NCBI RefSeq assembly: GCF_024790395.1
Contig: NZ_JAJISC010000003.1
Location: 434,001 to 498,000 of the forward strand
Direction: 5' to 3'
Origin: Halomonas dongshanensis
Lineage (GTDB): Bacteria; Pseudomonadota; Gammaproteobacteria; Pseudomonadales; Halomonadaceae
Length of the DNA: 64,000 bases
This document shows, piece by piece, positions 50,604 to 60,124 of the stretch. Positions within the stretch are counted from its first letter, which is position 1, and every line of letters begins with the position of its first letter. The translations under genes were made by a program, and so were the position numbers. The notes beneath the pieces were generated by a model. It saw only the letters and a list, made by a program, of their open reading frames with translations. It was not told where the DNA came from and ran no database searches.

Positions 50604-51602
50604 ATGAGCTGGTTAGATAAGATTGTGCCCTCGATGGGGCGAATCCAGCGTAAAGACCGCCGTGCTAGCGTGCCGGACGGCTTGTGGCGTAAATGTCCCA
50701 AGTGCGAGGCGGTGCTCTACCTCCCGGAACTGGAAAAGCATCACAGCGTCTGCCCCAAGTGCGACCACCACCTGCGCCTGACCGCGCGCAAACGCCTCGA
50801 TTGGTTCCTCGACAAAGAGGGCCGCGAAGAGCTGGCCGCCGATATTGAACCGGTCGACCGCCTCAAGTTCCGCGATTCCAAGAAGTACAAGGATCGCCTG
50901 GCGGCCGCGCAGAAAGAGACCGGTGAGAAGGACGCCCTGATCGCCATGCGCGGTAATCTCGACGGCCTGCCGGTCGTTGCCGTGGCCTTCGAATTCACTT
51001 TCATGGGCGGCTCCATGGGGGCGGTGGTGGGCGAGAAATTCGTTCGCGCTGCGACCCTGGCCCTTGAAGAGAACCTGCCGCTGGTTTGCTTTGCCGCTTC
51101 GGGCGGTGCGCGGATGCAAGAAGCGCTCTTCTCGCTGATGCAGATGGCCAAGACCTCCGCAGCGCTCGAGAAACTCAAGCAGGCCGGAGTGCCCTACATC
51201 TCCGTGCTCACCGATCCGGTCTTCGGCGGCGTATCGGCATCGCTTGCCATGCTGGGTGATCTCAACGTGGCCGAGCCCAATGCCTTGATCGGCTTTGCGG
51301 GCCCGCGCGTCATCGAGCAAACGGTGCGCGAAACCCTGCCGGAAGGCTTTCAACGCAGCGAGTTCTTGCTCGACCACGGTACCGTCGACATGATCGTGCA
51401 CCGTCACGAGATGCGCAGCCGACTCGGCGGTGTACTGCGCAAACTGACCCACCAGGACGCGCTGGATAGTCTCGTCTCAGAGTCCGACGTGATCGAGCCG
51501 GTGGTGGATGAGGAGGCGCTCGCCGCCAAGGCCGAGGCGGCCGACGCAGCTGCCGATACCCCCGCAGCCGACAGCTTAGATGCACCCTCACGCAATGCCT
51601 GA
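50604..51602 (+). CDS. accD: Acetyl-CoA carboxylase carboxyltransferase beta subunit
   Basis: AccD with AccA moves carboxyl from biotin to acetyl-CoA, giving malonyl-CoA. The 332-residue protein has the N-terminal zinc ribbon C-P-K-C ... C-P-K-C and the crotonase-like core with [18 protein letters not shown] and [13 protein letters not shown]. The last 35 residues form an Ala/Glu/Asp-rich tail beyond the E. coli end. A hairpin with 6-bp arms (50560-50565, 50571-50576) precedes the start; in E. coli the enzyme binds its own mRNA, so a control role is possible but unshown. It overlaps folC. Confidence 0.96.
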   Translation: MSWLDKIVPSMGRIQRKDRRASVPDGLWRKCPKCEAVLYLPELEKHHSVCPKCDHHLRLTARKRLDWFLDKEGREELAADIEPVDRLKFRDSKKYKDRLAAAQKETGEKDALIAMRGNLDGLPVVAVAFEFTFMGGSMGAVVGEKFVRAATLALEENLPLVCFAASGGARMQEALFSLMQMAKTSAALEKLKQAGVPYISVLTDPVFGGVSASLAMLGDLNVAEPNALIGFAGPRVIEQTVRETLPEGFQRSEFLLDHGTVDMIVHRHEMRSRLGGVLRKLTHQDALDSLVSESDVIEPVVDEEALAAKAEAADAAADTPAADSLDAPSRNA

Positions 51603-52905
51603 GACGCTCGATCAGTGGCTTGAACATCTCGAGGCCCTGCATCCGGTCGGTATCGATCTGGGTCTCGAGCGCGTTGCCCAGGTGGCTGAACGCATGGGGT
51701 TGATATCAAGCTCTGTTTCAACCACTGCTACAAGCCCTGTTCCAAGCTCGATCGCCCCCCGCGTGATTACCGTGGCAGGCACCAACGGCAAGGGCTCTAC
51801 CCTGGCGATGATCGAGGCCGTTGCCGCCGAGCACGGCCTGCGCGTGGGCAGCTACACCTCTCCGCATCTACTGCGCTACAACGAGCGCGTTCGTCTCGAT
51901 GGTCAAGAAGCCGATGATGCGCTGCTGTGTCGTGGCTTCGAAGCGGTCGAGCGAGCGCGCTTGCAGGCGCCTGCCATTAGCCTGACCTATTTCGAAGCGG
52001 GTACGCTCTGCGCCTTTTGGTGTTTGGCTACGGCCGAGCTCGACTTAGCGGTACTCGAAGTAGGGCTGGGCGGGCGTCTGGACGCAGTCAATATCGTCGA
52101 TGCCGACGTTGCCATCGTCACTACCATCGCGCTCGATCATGCCAATTTTCTTGGCACCGATCTCGCTCAGATCGGGCGTGAAAAGGCCGGTATCTTCCGC
52201 GCGGGCAAGCCCGCAGTGCTGGGCAGCCAAGCATTGCCCGGCAGCGTGACGGAAGAGGCCTTACGACTCAACGCCCCCTGTTACGCGCTGGGCGAGGCAT
52301 TCAGCCGCAGCGACGTGAGCGAAGATGGCTGGGCCTGGCAGGGTCAAGACGGCCACCAAGCGCCGCTTAGCCTAAGCGCGTTGCCCGATCCCGGCCTACC
52401 CTTGGATAATGCCGCGACCGCCCTGCAGGCGCTATCGCTAGCAGGCGTTGCACTCGATGCAGCGAAAACGCGTCAGGCGCTGTCCAAGGTAATGCTAGCG
52501 GGGCGGATGCAGTGGTTGGGGCAGTGGTGTGTGGATGTGGGGCACAACCCCCACGCGGCCACCTACCTAGCCACGCGTCTGCCTGACGCGCCCGAGGGCG
52601 GTCAGTGGTGGGGGCTATTGGGCATGCTCAATGACAAAGATGCCGACGGCGTCATTGCTCCGCTGGTGGCGCGCATTCCTCACTGGGTCTGCGTGAGCCT
52701 CGACGGGGAGCGAGGGCGCAGCGCCGAGGAGCTGGCGGCACGTATTACTCGATTAGGGGGCACGGTGCATCACTGCGCGGCGTCCCCTGAAGCGGGCGCG
52801 ACGTGGCTGGCACCACGTCTTGCCACGCATGATCGCGTACTGGCCACGGGGTCGTTCTTCACGGTAGCGGCGCTGCTAGCAATGCCGCTACCGGCAAGTG
52901 CTTAG
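51595..52905 (+). CDS. folC: Folylpolyglutamate synthase / dihydrofolate synthase
   Basis: FolC joins glutamate to dihydropteroate and extends the folate glutamate tail. ATG 51595 gives 436 residues and the usual start ([14 protein letters not shown]); ATG 51580 would add five. The P-loop is [11 protein letters not shown], followed by [14 protein letters not shown], and a C-terminal Mur-ligase domain with DVGHNPHA. Just before the P-loop is a Ser/Thr/Pro-rich stretch ([19 protein letters not shown]) encoded by four 12-bp units (51706-51753) that looks like a recent in-frame expansion. The start overlaps the accD stop. Upstream homologues normally have a shorter link here. Confidence 0.93.
   Translation: MPETLDQWLEHLEALHPVGIDLGLERVAQVAERMGLISSSVSTTATSPVPSSIAPRVITVAGTNGKGSTLAMIEAVAAEHGLRVGSYTSPHLLRYNERVRLDGQEADDALLCRGFEAVERARLQAPAISLTYFEAGTLCAFWCLATAELDLAVLEVGLGGRLDAVNIVDADVAIVTTIALDHANFLGTDLAQIGREKAGIFRAGKPAVLGSQALPGSVTEEALRLNAPCYALGEAFSRSDVSEDGWAWQGQDGHQAPLSLSALPDPGLPLDNAATALQALSLAGVALDAAKTRQALSKVMLAGRMQWLGQWCVDVGHNPHAATYLATRLPDAPEGGQWWGLLGMLNDKDADGVIAPLVARIPHWVCVSLDGERGRSAEELAARITRLGGTVHHCAASPEAGATWLAPRLATHDRVLATGSFFTVAALLAMPLPASA
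51706..51753 (+). repeat. Four in-frame 12-bp units inside folC
   Basis: Units TCAAGCTCTGTT, TCAACCACTGCT, ACAAGCCCTGTT and CCAAGCTCGATC follow one another in frame, adding Ser/Thr/Pro-rich residues just ahead of the ATP-binding loop. Confidence 0.7.
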
Positions 52906-52953
52906 TACTGGGAACAAGAGTGCTGGGAACAAGAGTGCTGGAGGGAATAAGAG
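52906..52953 (+). repeat. 15-bp tandem units forming the folC-dedD spacer
   Basis: TACTGGGAACAAGAG (52906-52920) and TGCTGGGAACAAGAG (52921-52935) are followed by a third, altered unit (52936-52953) that contains GGAGGG, the dedD ribosome-binding site. The whole spacer from the folC stop to the dedD ATG is made of this repeat. Confidence 0.85.
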
Positions 52954-53673
52954 ATGAAATACGGTAAAACAGAGCGTATCAGTGGTCTCGTCATTCTGTT
53001 GGCACTACTGGCTATTTTCGTGCCGTGGCTGATGAGCGATCCCGCCCCGCGCGAGGAGCGCCCGCAGCCAAGCTTCGTCATTGAAGAGCCGATTAGGGTC
53101 GAGCGTACCGACGTCGCCACGCCCGAAAGGCCGAGCACTATCGACTTAGGCCAGGGCGATGATCGCCAGATCGATACCAGCGGGCTGACGTCGCCGATTG
53201 AGGCGATGCCTCGTGAGCCGCAAACCGATAACGTGCCGAACACCTCCAGCGGTAGTGGAACGCAAGCGCCTGCGCGCGATCCTATCGCTGCCATTGCCAC
53301 GTCGAGCGAGACGGCCACGGCGGGGAACGCGGGTTCTAATAACGCTTCAAGCAGCTCATCCTCGACTAGCTCATCGTCCAACAGCAACTCATCATCTAGC
53401 AGCTCGTCATCGAGCGGCTCGTCTGGCCCTGCGGCTAGCGCACAGGGCGAGTGGGCGGTCCAGGTGGGTAGCTTCGGCGAGCCCGCCAACGCACAGCGCC
53501 TGGGAGAACAACTGCGTCAATCCGGCTTCACCGTATTCACCCGTCAGCGCGATAACAACATGACCACCGTTCTGGTGGGCCCCTACGCAAGCTCGGATGC
53601 AGGCGAGCAGGCCATGGCGTCGATCAAGCAGCAGGCCAACGTTCAGGGCCTCTTGGTGCGGGTGAGAGATTGA
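52954..53673 (+). CDS. dedD: DedD-type cell-division SPOR protein
   Basis: DedD is a bitopic inner-membrane protein that helps septal peptidoglycan constriction. The 239-residue product has a short cytoplasmic start, one membrane helix (LVILLALLAIFVPWLM), a long periplasmic linker and a C-terminal SPOR domain from about residue 165 (WAVQVGSFGEPANAQRL ... VLVGPY). The linker contains an almost pure serine tract of about 35 residues, encoded by 15-bp reiterations (53353-53427). Position between folC and cvpA is as in E. coli and Pseudomonas. Its stop is two bases before cvpA. Confidence 0.93.
   Translation: MKYGKTERISGLVILLALLAIFVPWLMSDPAPREERPQPSFVIEEPIRVERTDVATPERPSTIDLGQGDDRQIDTSGLTSPIEAMPREPQTDNVPNTSSGSGTQAPARDPIAAIATSSETATAGNAGSNNASSSSSSTSSSSNSNSSSSSSSSSGSSGPAASAQGEWAVQVGSFGEPANAQRLGEQLRQSGFTVFTRQRDNNMTTVLVGPYASSDAGEQAMASIKQQANVQGLLVRVRD
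53353..53427 (+). repeat. Five 15-bp units encoding the DedD polyserine linker
   Basis: Units AGCTCATCCTCGACT, AGCTCATCGTCCAAC, AGCAACTCATCATCT, AGCAGCTCGTCATCG and a fifth altered copy lie in register. Synonymous codon mixtures (AGC, TCA, TCG) show that the tract grew by unit duplication and then drifted. Confidence 0.75.
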
Positions 53674-53675
53674 CG

Positions 53676-54230
53676 ATGGCGTTGACCTGGATCGATGCGG
53701 TTTTTCTCGCCGTACTGGCGCTCTCCATGCTGGCCGGTTTCGTGCGTGGCTTCGTTCGCGAGGCGCTGGGGCTTGCTGCCTGGGTCGTCGCGCTCATGGT
53801 CGCGCGGGTGCTGGCGGAGCCGGTGGCGGAGATGATGAGCGGTCTCATCGAAAGCTACGATGCTCGTTTAGTGCTGGCCTTTGCGCTGGTCATCTTCGCC
53901 GTGATTCTGCTTTGCGGCATCGTCATTCGGTTGGTTCACGCGGCCATCGAGTGGGTGGGTATGGGCCTGCTCAACCGCTTTGCCGGTGCGGCCTTTGGCG
54001 TGGCACGGGGAGCGGTCATCTTGCTGATCGCGACAGTCGTCATCACCCTGACGCCGCTCTCGGGGCTTCAGGCGTGGCAGGAGGCGTCGCTGCGCCCGAC
54101 CTTTATCGAGCTGCGCGACTGGGCGGTGAGCCAGTTGGATCAGTGGGAGCGCGAGTTGCCCGAAGCCCCGGCATCGCTGCGCGATATTTCGCTGCCCGAT
54201 CTGCGCACTCCTACGCAAATCGAGTGGTAA
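53676..54230 (+). CDS. cvpA: CvpA family membrane protein
   Basis: CvpA is a four-helix inner-membrane protein, named for colicin V production and implicated in envelope stress tolerance. The 184-residue product shows the conserved DAVFLAVLALSMLAGFVRGFVREALGLAAW start and three further hydrophobic segments, then a short acidic tail ending in QIEW. ATG 53676 is two bases beyond the dedD stop; a TTG at 53670 would overlap it. The order dedD-cvpA-purF is conserved in gammaproteobacteria and polar effects on purF explain some historic phenotypes. Confidence 0.94.
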   Translation: MALTWIDAVFLAVLALSMLAGFVRGFVREALGLAAWVVALMVARVLAEPVAEMMSGLIESYDARLVLAFALVIFAVILLCGIVIRLVHAAIEWVGMGLLNRFAGAAFGVARGAVILLIATVVITLTPLSGLQAWQEASLRPTFIELRDWAVSQLDQWERELPEAPASLRDISLPDLRTPTQIEW

Positions 54231-54366
54231 GACTATTTCTGATCGCCGAGCACGGGACTTGTCGTGCGTGTTCGGTAGCTAGGCGGTTTTGAACGTCCGT
54301 GTAGGCGCTATTTCCGACGAAAAGCGACGCTGTACGCGGTCCTAGGCACCAAGCGAGGTAACGGTA

Positions 54367-55887
54367 ATGTGCGGTATTGTGGGCCTTCTGGCCAAGCAGG
54401 CGGTAAATCAGGCGATCTACGATGGCTTGACCGTTCTACAGCATCGGGGTCAGGACGCTGCCGGCATGATGACATGGAACGAGGGGCGCTTTTTGCTGCG
54501 CAAGAGCAACGGTCTCGTGCGCGACGTCTTCCATACCCGTCACATGGCGCGCTTGAAGGGCAATCTTGGTATCGGCCACGTGCGCTATCCGACTGCCGGA
54601 TCGTCGAGCGAAGCCGAGTCGCAGCCGTTCTACGTCAACTCGCCCTACGGCATCGCCCTGGCGCACAACGGTAACCTGACTAACTCTGAGCAGCTTAAAA
54701 AAGAGCTGTTCTCATCAGATCTGCGTCACATCAATACCAGTTCCGACTCCGAAGTGCTGCTCAACGTCTTTGCCCACGAGCTTGGCAAGCAGGGTTTGCA
54801 CCTTGAAGCCGAGGACGTTTTCGATGCGGTACGTCGCGTACATCGCCGCTGCCGTGGCGGCTATGCGGCGGTCGCCATGATCAACGGCTTCGGCATGGTG
54901 GCTTTTCGTGATCCCCACGGCATTCGCCCCATCGTCTACGGCACCCGCGAGAGTGACATCGGCCAGGACGTGATGATCGCCTCCGAGTCGGTCGCCCTCG
55001 ACGTGGGTGGCTTCGAGCTTGCCCGCGATCTGGCCCCGGGCGAAGCGATTTTCGTCGATATGCAGGGCAACGTGCAGACTAAAGTCTGTGCCGATCAGCC
55101 GCTACTGCGTCCGTGTATCTTCGAGCACGTCTACCTCGCTCGCCCTGACTCGCTGCTCGATGGCGCTTACGTATACGGCACGCGTATGCAGATGGGGCGT
55201 AAGCTGGGGGATCGCATTCTCAGCGAGTGGCCCGATCACGATATCGACGTGGTCATCCCGATTCCCGATACCTCGCGTACCTCGGCGCTGGAGATGGCGC
55301 AGCATTTGGGCGTGACCTATCGCGAAGGTTTCATGAAGAATCGCTACATCGGGCGTACCTTCATCATGCCGGGGCAGACGCAGCGTAAGAAATCGGTGCG
55401 CCAGAAGCTCAACGCCATTGATGTCGAATTCAAGGGCAAGAACGTGCTCTTGGTAGACGACTCCATCGTGCGCGGCACCACCTGCAAGCAGATCATCCAG
55501 ATGGCGCGCGACGCCGGCGCCAACAAAGTCTACTTTGCCTCGGCGGCGCCGCCCGTTCGCTATCCCAACGTTTACGGCATTGACATGCCAGCCGCTTCCG
55601 AGCTGATCGCCCATGGGCGTAGCGAAGAAGAGGTGGGCCAACTGATCGGCGCCGACCGTATCTTCTATCAGGATCTAGAGGATCTGAAAGCGGCCTGCCG
55701 TGAAGTGAACCCGGAAATGCAGGAGTTCGACTGCTCGGTGTTCGACGGCAATTACGTCACTGGCGACATCGACGAGGCCTACCTCGCCGTGCTCGAAGCC
55801 AGCCGCAACGATGCCGCCAAAGGCGCAGGCATAAGCGGCCACGCGCTGGTGGACATGCATAACCAGGACGACGACATCGACGATTAG
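54367..55887 (+). CDS. purF: Amidophosphoribosyltransferase
   Basis: PurF makes 5-phosphoribosylamine from PRPP and glutamine, the committed step of purine synthesis. The 506-residue enzyme begins M-C-G-I-V-G; Cys2 is the Ntn nucleophile freed by Met removal. The glutaminase half contains HNGNLTNS and the PRPP site is [13 protein letters not shown]. Length is as in E. coli. It follows cvpA after a 136-base leader without a recognised PurR site. metZ follows nine bases downstream. Confidence 0.97.
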   Translation: MCGIVGLLAKQAVNQAIYDGLTVLQHRGQDAAGMMTWNEGRFLLRKSNGLVRDVFHTRHMARLKGNLGIGHVRYPTAGSSSEAESQPFYVNSPYGIALAHNGNLTNSEQLKKELFSSDLRHINTSSDSEVLLNVFAHELGKQGLHLEAEDVFDAVRRVHRRCRGGYAAVAMINGFGMVAFRDPHGIRPIVYGTRESDIGQDVMIASESVALDVGGFELARDLAPGEAIFVDMQGNVQTKVCADQPLLRPCIFEHVYLARPDSLLDGAYVYGTRMQMGRKLGDRILSEWPDHDIDVVIPIPDTSRTSALEMAQHLGVTYREGFMKNRYIGRTFIMPGQTQRKKSVRQKLNAIDVEFKGKNVLLVDDSIVRGTTCKQIIQMARDAGANKVYFASAAPPVRYPNVYGIDMPAASELIAHGRSEEEVGQLIGADRIFYQDLEDLKAACREVNPEMQEFDCSVFDGNYVTGDIDEAYLAVLEASRNDAAKGAGISGHALVDMHNQDDDIDD

Positions 55888-55895
55888 GAGGTCGC

Positions 55896-57089
55896 ATGCA
55901 AGGTAGCAACGACGATCAGTGGGGCTTGGACACGCTCGCCATTCGCGCCGGGCACAAACGCACCTTCGAGCAGGAGCACGCCGAGCCGATCTTTCCCACC
56001 TCGAGCTTCGTCTACGAAAGCGCGGCGGAAGCGGCACGCAAGTTTGGTGGCAAGGAGGCGGGTAACATCTACTCGCGTTTTACTAACCCGACCGTGCATG
56101 TCTTCGAGCGCCGTTTAGCCGCTCTTGAGGGCGGTGAGCGCTGTGTGGCAACGAGCTCTGGTATGGCGGCGATTCTGTCCACGGCGCTGGCGCTGCTCTC
56201 CCAGGGCGACGAAATCGTCGCTTCGCGCTCGCTGTTCGGCTCGACGGTTAGCCTGTTCGATAAGTACTTGGGCAAGTTCGGTATCACCACGCGCTATGTC
56301 GAGCTTTCGAACCTAGCGGCTTGGGAAGCAGCAATGACGCCGCAAACCAAGCTAATGTTCGCCGAGACGCCGTCCAATCCGCTGTCAGAAATCGCCGACA
56401 TTGCCGCGCTGTCCAAGCTCGCCAAAGCCCACGGCGCTTATCTTGCAATCGATAACTGCTTCTTGACCCCGGCGCTGCAAAAGCCCCTCGAACTGGGAGC
56501 TGATTTGGTCATCCACTCGGCGACCAAATATATCGATGGCCAGGGGCGGGCGATCGGTGGGGCTATCGTGGGTAAGCACGACGTACTCGAAGAGCTCTTT
56601 GGCGTGGTGCGCACTTGTGGTCCCTGTTTGAGTCCGTTCAACGCCTGGATCTTTACCAAGGGTTTGGAGACGCTGTCGCTTAGGATGAAGGCGCACTGTG
56701 CCAACGCCCTTGAGCTTGCCCGCTGGCTGGAAGCGCATCCGGGGGTGGCCAAAGTGCACTACAGCGGCCTTGAAAGCCACCCGCAGCATGCGCTGGCTAA
56801 GGTGCAGCAAAAAGGCTTTGGTGCGGTGCTTGGGTTCGAGGTCGTCGGTGGGCAGGAGAACGCCTGGCGGGTCATCGACGCCACGCGTCTGATGTCGATC
56901 ACCGGTAATCTGGGGGATGTCAAAACCACCATTACCCATCCGGCAACGACTACCCATGGGCGGCTTTCCGATGCCCAGCGCGAGGCAGCGGGCATTGCCC
57001 CTGGGCTAATTCGCGTGGCCGTAGGGCTCGAGGAGACCGACGATTTGAAGCGCGATCTTGCCCGCGGGCTCGATCCGCTGGTGAATTAG
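55896..57089 (+). CDS. metZ: O-succinylhomoserine sulfhydrylase
   Basis: MetZ makes homocysteine directly from O-succinylhomoserine and sulphide, by-passing MetB and MetC. The 397-residue PLP enzyme of the Cys/Met family has the Schiff-base lysine in HSATKYIDGQG, FAETPSNP, IDNCF and the C-terminal SLGDVKTTITHPATT-like stretch (read as NLGDVKTTITHPATT). A purF-metZ neighbour pair is the Pseudomonas arrangement. An AGGAGG box precedes ATG 55896, and the shared terminator at 57148 closes the run. Confidence 0.94.
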   Translation: MQGSNDDQWGLDTLAIRAGHKRTFEQEHAEPIFPTSSFVYESAAEAARKFGGKEAGNIYSRFTNPTVHVFERRLAALEGGERCVATSSGMAAILSTALALLSQGDEIVASRSLFGSTVSLFDKYLGKFGITTRYVELSNLAAWEAAMTPQTKLMFAETPSNPLSEIADIAALSKLAKAHGAYLAIDNCFLTPALQKPLELGADLVIHSATKYIDGQGRAIGGAIVGKHDVLEELFGVVRTCGPCLSPFNAWIFTKGLETLSLRMKAHCANALELARWLEAHPGVAKVHYSGLESHPQHALAKVQQKGFGAVLGFEVVGGQENAWRVIDATRLMSITGNLGDVKTTITHPATTTHGRLSDAQREAAGIAPGLIRVAVGLEETDDLKRDLARGLDPLVN

Positions 57090-57097
57090 TCGCTGCT

Positions 57098-57146
57098 AGC
57101 TCGATAAACGAGTTCGATAAAGAAGTGCTGAAGATATAGAAGTGCT
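57098..57146 (+). repeat. Short reiterations after metZ
   Basis: AGCTCGATAAACG and AGTTCGATAAAGA stand in tandem (57098-57123, period 13), and AGAAGTGCT is repeated 17 bases apart (57121, 57138), directly before the terminator. Confidence 0.6.
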
Positions 57147-57147
57147 A

Positions 57148-57180
57148 AAAAGGGCCGAAACATAACGTTTCGGCCCTTTT
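57148..57180. terminator. Bidirectional terminator between metZ and proS
   Basis: Fourteen-base perfect arms (57148-57161, 57167-57180) with A-run and T-run flanks and a five-base loop, serving convergent metZ and proS. Confidence 0.94.
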
Positions 57181-57210
57181 ATTTTCAATGCATCAGGCTA
57201 AGCCGAGCGA

Positions 57211-58941
57211 TCAACTCGCGCCAAGGCCCGCTTTTTCGCGCAAGAAAGCAACGATCTGCTCTTCAGGCACCATGGTGGCCTCGGCATCGGTACGCCCTTT
57301 GTACTCGAGCTCGCCGTTATCGAGGCTGCGGTCGCCGATGACCACACGATGGGGAATGCCCATTAGCTCCTGATCGGCGAACTTCACGCCGGGGCGGGTA
57401 TCGCGGTCGTCCAACAGCACGTCCAGCCCCGCCGCCGTGAGCGACTGATAAAGACGCTCGGAGGCTTCGCGTACACGCTGCGACTTGTGCGCGTTCATCG
57501 GCACCAGAGTGACGTGGAAGGGCGCCAGAGCGTTGGGCCAAATAATGCCGGAATCATCGTGGTTCTGCTCGATGGCGGCAGCTACCACACGGGTAACGCC
57601 GATGCCGTAGCAGCCCATCCAGGTGTGGCTGGTCTTGCCGTTGTCGCCCAGCACGTTGGCGTTCATCGCCTCGGAGTATTTCTTGCCTAACTGGAAAACA
57701 TGGCCAACTTCGATGCCGCGCTTGATCGAGAGCGTACCCTGGCCGTCCGGCGAAGGGTCGCCTTCGACGACGTTACGCAGATCGGCGACCTCGGGCAGAG
57801 CAACGTCGCGTTCCCAGTTGATGCCAAAGTAGTGCTTGTCGTCGATGTTGGCCCCAGCGCCAAAGTCGCTCATCAGCGCCACGCTGCGATCGATAATGAT
57901 AGGAAGTTCAAGACCGACAGGACCAAGCGACCCCGGACCTGCGCCCACGGCCGCGCGGATGTCTTCTTCGCTCGCCATGGTCAGCGGCGCTGCGACCTGA
58001 GGCAGGTTCTCTGCTTTCACCTCATTGAGTTCGTGATCGCCACGAACCAGCAGGGCGATCAGCCCGCCTTCGGCGGCCTTGACGAAGAGTGTCTTGACGG
58101 TCTTTTCGATGGGCAGGTCGAACTGTTCGACCAGTGCTGCGATGGTCTTGGCGTTAGGCGTATCGACCAGACGCAGCTCTTCGCTGGGCGCATCGCGCTT
58201 GGCATCGCTGCCCAGCGGCGCCGGAAGGGCTTCGGCCTTCTCTATGTTGGCAGCGTAGTCGGAGGCGTTGGAGAAGACGATGTCGTCCTCGCCCGAAGAA
58301 GCCAGCACATGGAACTCGTGAGACCCCGTGCCGCCGATCGAGCCGTTATCGGCGATGACCGGACGGAAGTCGAGCCCCAAGCGGGTGAAGATGCGCGTAT
58401 AAGCGTCATACATCACCTGGTAGGTCTCTTTCAGCGACGCCTCGTCGAGGTGGAAGGAGTAGGCGTCCTTCATGATGAATTCGCGCGAGCGCATGACGCC
58501 AAAGCGCGGGCGAATCTCGTCGCGAAACTTGGTCTGGATCTGGTAGAAGTTGACCGGCAGCTGCTTGTAGCTGGCAATCTCTTTGCGTACCAGGTCCGTA
58601 ATCACCTCTTCATGGGTCGGGCCGATACAGTAGTCGCGCTCGTGGCGGTCCTTGACGCGCAAAAGCTCGGGGCCGTACTGCTCCCAGCGCCCGGACTCCT
58701 GCCACAGCTCGGCGGGCTGCACGGCAGGCATCAAGACTTCCTGCGCGCCCGCGCGGTTCATCTCTTCGCGTACGATGGCCTCGACCTTGCGTAGAGTGCG
58801 TAGGCCCAGAGGCAGCCAGGTATATAGCCCCGAGGTGAGGCGGCGGATCATGCCCGCACGCAGCATCAGCTGGTGGCTGATCACTTCGGCGTCGGCCGGG
58901 GTCTCTTTGAGCGTGGCAATCAATAGTTGGCTGGCGCGCAT
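57211..58941 (-). CDS. proS: Prolyl-tRNA synthetase
   Basis: ProRS charges tRNA-Pro. The 576-residue class II synthetase is the bacterial type with an inserted editing (YbaK/INS) domain in the middle. Motif 1 ([19 protein letters not shown]), motif 2 ([19 protein letters not shown]) and motif 3 (GCYGIGVTR) are in order, with the anticodon domain at the end. The start at 58941 ([13 protein letters not shown]) is the family start, with AAGGAA upstream on the minus strand; a further 39-codon extension is unlikely. Confidence 0.97.
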   Translation of the reverse strand: MRASQLLIATLKETPADAEVISHQLMLRAGMIRRLTSGLYTWLPLGLRTLRKVEAIVREEMNRAGAQEVLMPAVQPAELWQESGRWEQYGPELLRVKDRHERDYCIGPTHEEVITDLVRKEIASYKQLPVNFYQIQTKFRDEIRPRFGVMRSREFIMKDAYSFHLDEASLKETYQVMYDAYTRIFTRLGLDFRPVIADNGSIGGTGSHEFHVLASSGEDDIVFSNASDYAANIEKAEALPAPLGSDAKRDAPSEELRLVDTPNAKTIAALVEQFDLPIEKTVKTLFVKAAEGGLIALLVRGDHELNEVKAENLPQVAAPLTMASEEDIRAAVGAGPGSLGPVGLELPIIIDRSVALMSDFGAGANIDDKHYFGINWERDVALPEVADLRNVVEGDPSPDGQGTLSIKRGIEVGHVFQLGKKYSEAMNANVLGDNGKTSHTWMGCYGIGVTRVVAAAIEQNHDDSGIIWPNALAPFHVTLVPMNAHKSQRVREASERLYQSLTAAGLDVLLDDRDTRPGVKFADQELMGIPHRVVIGDRSLDNGELEYKGRTDAEATMVPEEQIVAFLREKAGLGAS

Positions 58942-59150
58942 GAGCGAAAAGATTCCTTGGGCGAATAGTGAGCGAGTTGAGTGATATAGAACGTGGCCGC
59001 CATTGTACGGCCAAGCAGCGACAGCGGCAAAACCTGGGGCCAATGCCTCAAAGTCCAAGCGTTAGGCGGGAGGGCGGTCAGAAGGGCGAATTCAACGATG
59101 ACATCCAGCATGATCGGGTTATGATAGACTTCTGCGGTTCTTATTACGTG

Positions 59151-59176
59151 TATTCATATACTGTTTATTCATATAC
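59151..59176 (+). repeat. 15-bp direct repeat before the small lipoprotein gene
   Basis: TATTCATATAC occurs at 59151-59161 and 59166-59176, period 15, in the AT-rich spacer between proS and the lipoprotein. TATTCATA-type boxes could double as -10 elements. Confidence 0.6.
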
Positions 59177-59232
59177 CGTCGTGTCGAGACGCTGCAGCGC
59201 TCATCGGCCGATGTCACCAAGGAAGAGCAAGC

Positions 59233-59664
59233 ATGACCCCCACCGTTAATCGCTGGTTGGCGCGCGCCGTTGTTGGAGCCTCAATTGTGGCATTGAGTGG
59301 GTGCGGTACGCTATTTCACCCCGAACGCAAGGGGCAGCTTAGCGGCGACATCGACCCGGTGGTGGCCATCGCTAACGGCGTTGGCCTGCTCTTCTTCATC
59401 GTGCCCGGCGTGATCGCCTACGCTGTCGACTTCTCCAACGGCACCATCTACCTCCCAAGCCGCACCACTGCCAACGTCGATGCCCATCATCTCGACGATG
59501 CCATGGATGTCGGCGCGCTGGAAAAACTCCTCTCCGATACCGCAGGCCAGCCGGTCAGCCTCGAAGACGAACTGATCGTCGAAGAGATGGGCAGCCTCGA
59601 CGAAGCGCTCGCCATGGTGCGCATGTCTGGTGTGCTGGATCACGCGAAGTTGGCGACGCTTTGA
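59233..59664 (+). CDS. Small lipoprotein of unknown function
   Basis: A 143-residue protein with signal and lipobox A-L-S-G-C, so it should be lipid-anchored in the envelope. After the cysteine comes GTLFHPERKGQ, then IDPVVAIANGVGLLFFIVPGVIAYAVDF, a hydrophobic hairpin likely to touch the membrane, and a helical C-terminal half rich in acidic residues. The CGTL(F/Y)PER-type start with an internal hydrophobic hairpin is common to small lipoproteins of gammaproteobacteria, but no role is known to me. AAGGAAGA precedes ATG 59233. It stands alone after the divergent proS. Confidence 0.82.
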   Translation: MTPTVNRWLARAVVGASIVALSGCGTLFHPERKGQLSGDIDPVVAIANGVGLLFFIVPGVIAYAVDFSNGTIYLPSRTTANVDAHHLDDAMDVGALEKLLSDTAGQPVSLEDELIVEEMGSLDEALAMVRMSGVLDHAKLATL

Positions 59665-59690
59665 GGTGATGAGCGAGGGGGAGGGGGCCA

Positions 59691-59881
59691 TATTGGTAGT
59701 GTTCATAATTCTGTGTCATTTCTTTAGATTGAACCGAAAAGAGATGACTCATGATCAAACCTACGTTCGATGTGGATGCTGCCCTTTAAGCCCTACGTGA
59801 GGGCAAAGGCATTACCGTGACCCATCTGGATGCTGGCGCGTTCTTCAATGCTGAGTTCGAGGTAAGACATGGGGCAACACC
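59691..59881 (+). mobile_element. Possible end remnant of an IS256-type element
   Basis: From 59691 a stretch containing TTCATAATTCTGTGTCATTTC looks like the terminal repeat and leader of IS256-type elements, and the frame from ATG 59751 reads MIKPTFDVDAAL, stop, ALREGKGIT, similar to the beginning of IS256-family transposases (DxxAALxALREGK). The reading frame is broken by a TAA after 12 codons and similarity ends soon after. This is pattern recall without a database check, so it is offered as weak evidence of a decayed insertion beside the accessory array. Confidence 0.3.
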
Positions 59882-59904
59882 TTAGCGAAATACTCAGGTG
59901 TTGC
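59874..59904. other. Hairpin at the end of the truncated propeller copy
   Basis: Perfect nine-base arms (59874-59882, 59896-59904) with a 13-base loop at the 3' end of the minus-strand array. It could be a terminator or mark the junction where the third copy was cut. Confidence 0.5.
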
Positions 59905-60124
59905 ACTCAGTTTCTGCGGCCAAGGTCTCTCTTTCTTGGCGCTCAACATCCCAGAGCACCAACGCGCCGTCTTCATGGGCGGAAAGCACATACGACCATC
60001 GCTGGAAACACTGAGCGAGGTCACTGGTTCTAGGCGGTGAAGTAGACCAGAGCCCTACTCCGACACCGATCACTAAAGCAATCATCGCCAGTTCATGGTG
60101 TCGGTGTTTAAGGCTTGCCAGCAT
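59894..60124 (-). pseudogene. Truncated third copy of the membrane-anchored propeller protein
   Basis: The frame starts at ATG 60124 within the stop of the preceding copy (TAATG), as in the intact pair, and gives about 76 residues. The first 25 residues (MLASLKHRHHELAMIALVIG...) and residues around LSAHEDGALVLWDVE match copy 2 (60124-61356). Between them, two small deletions (two bases near 60039, one base near 59993, relative to copy 2) shift and then restore the frame, so about 20 residues are garbled (SPPRTSDLAQCFQRW). Similarity ends shortly after, and no remaining propeller is found. It is almost surely a decayed duplicate. Confidence 0.85.

Noticed and set aside
57700..58794. Plus-strand open frame of 364 codons
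   Set aside because: It is antisense to proS and has no start context or domain pattern.
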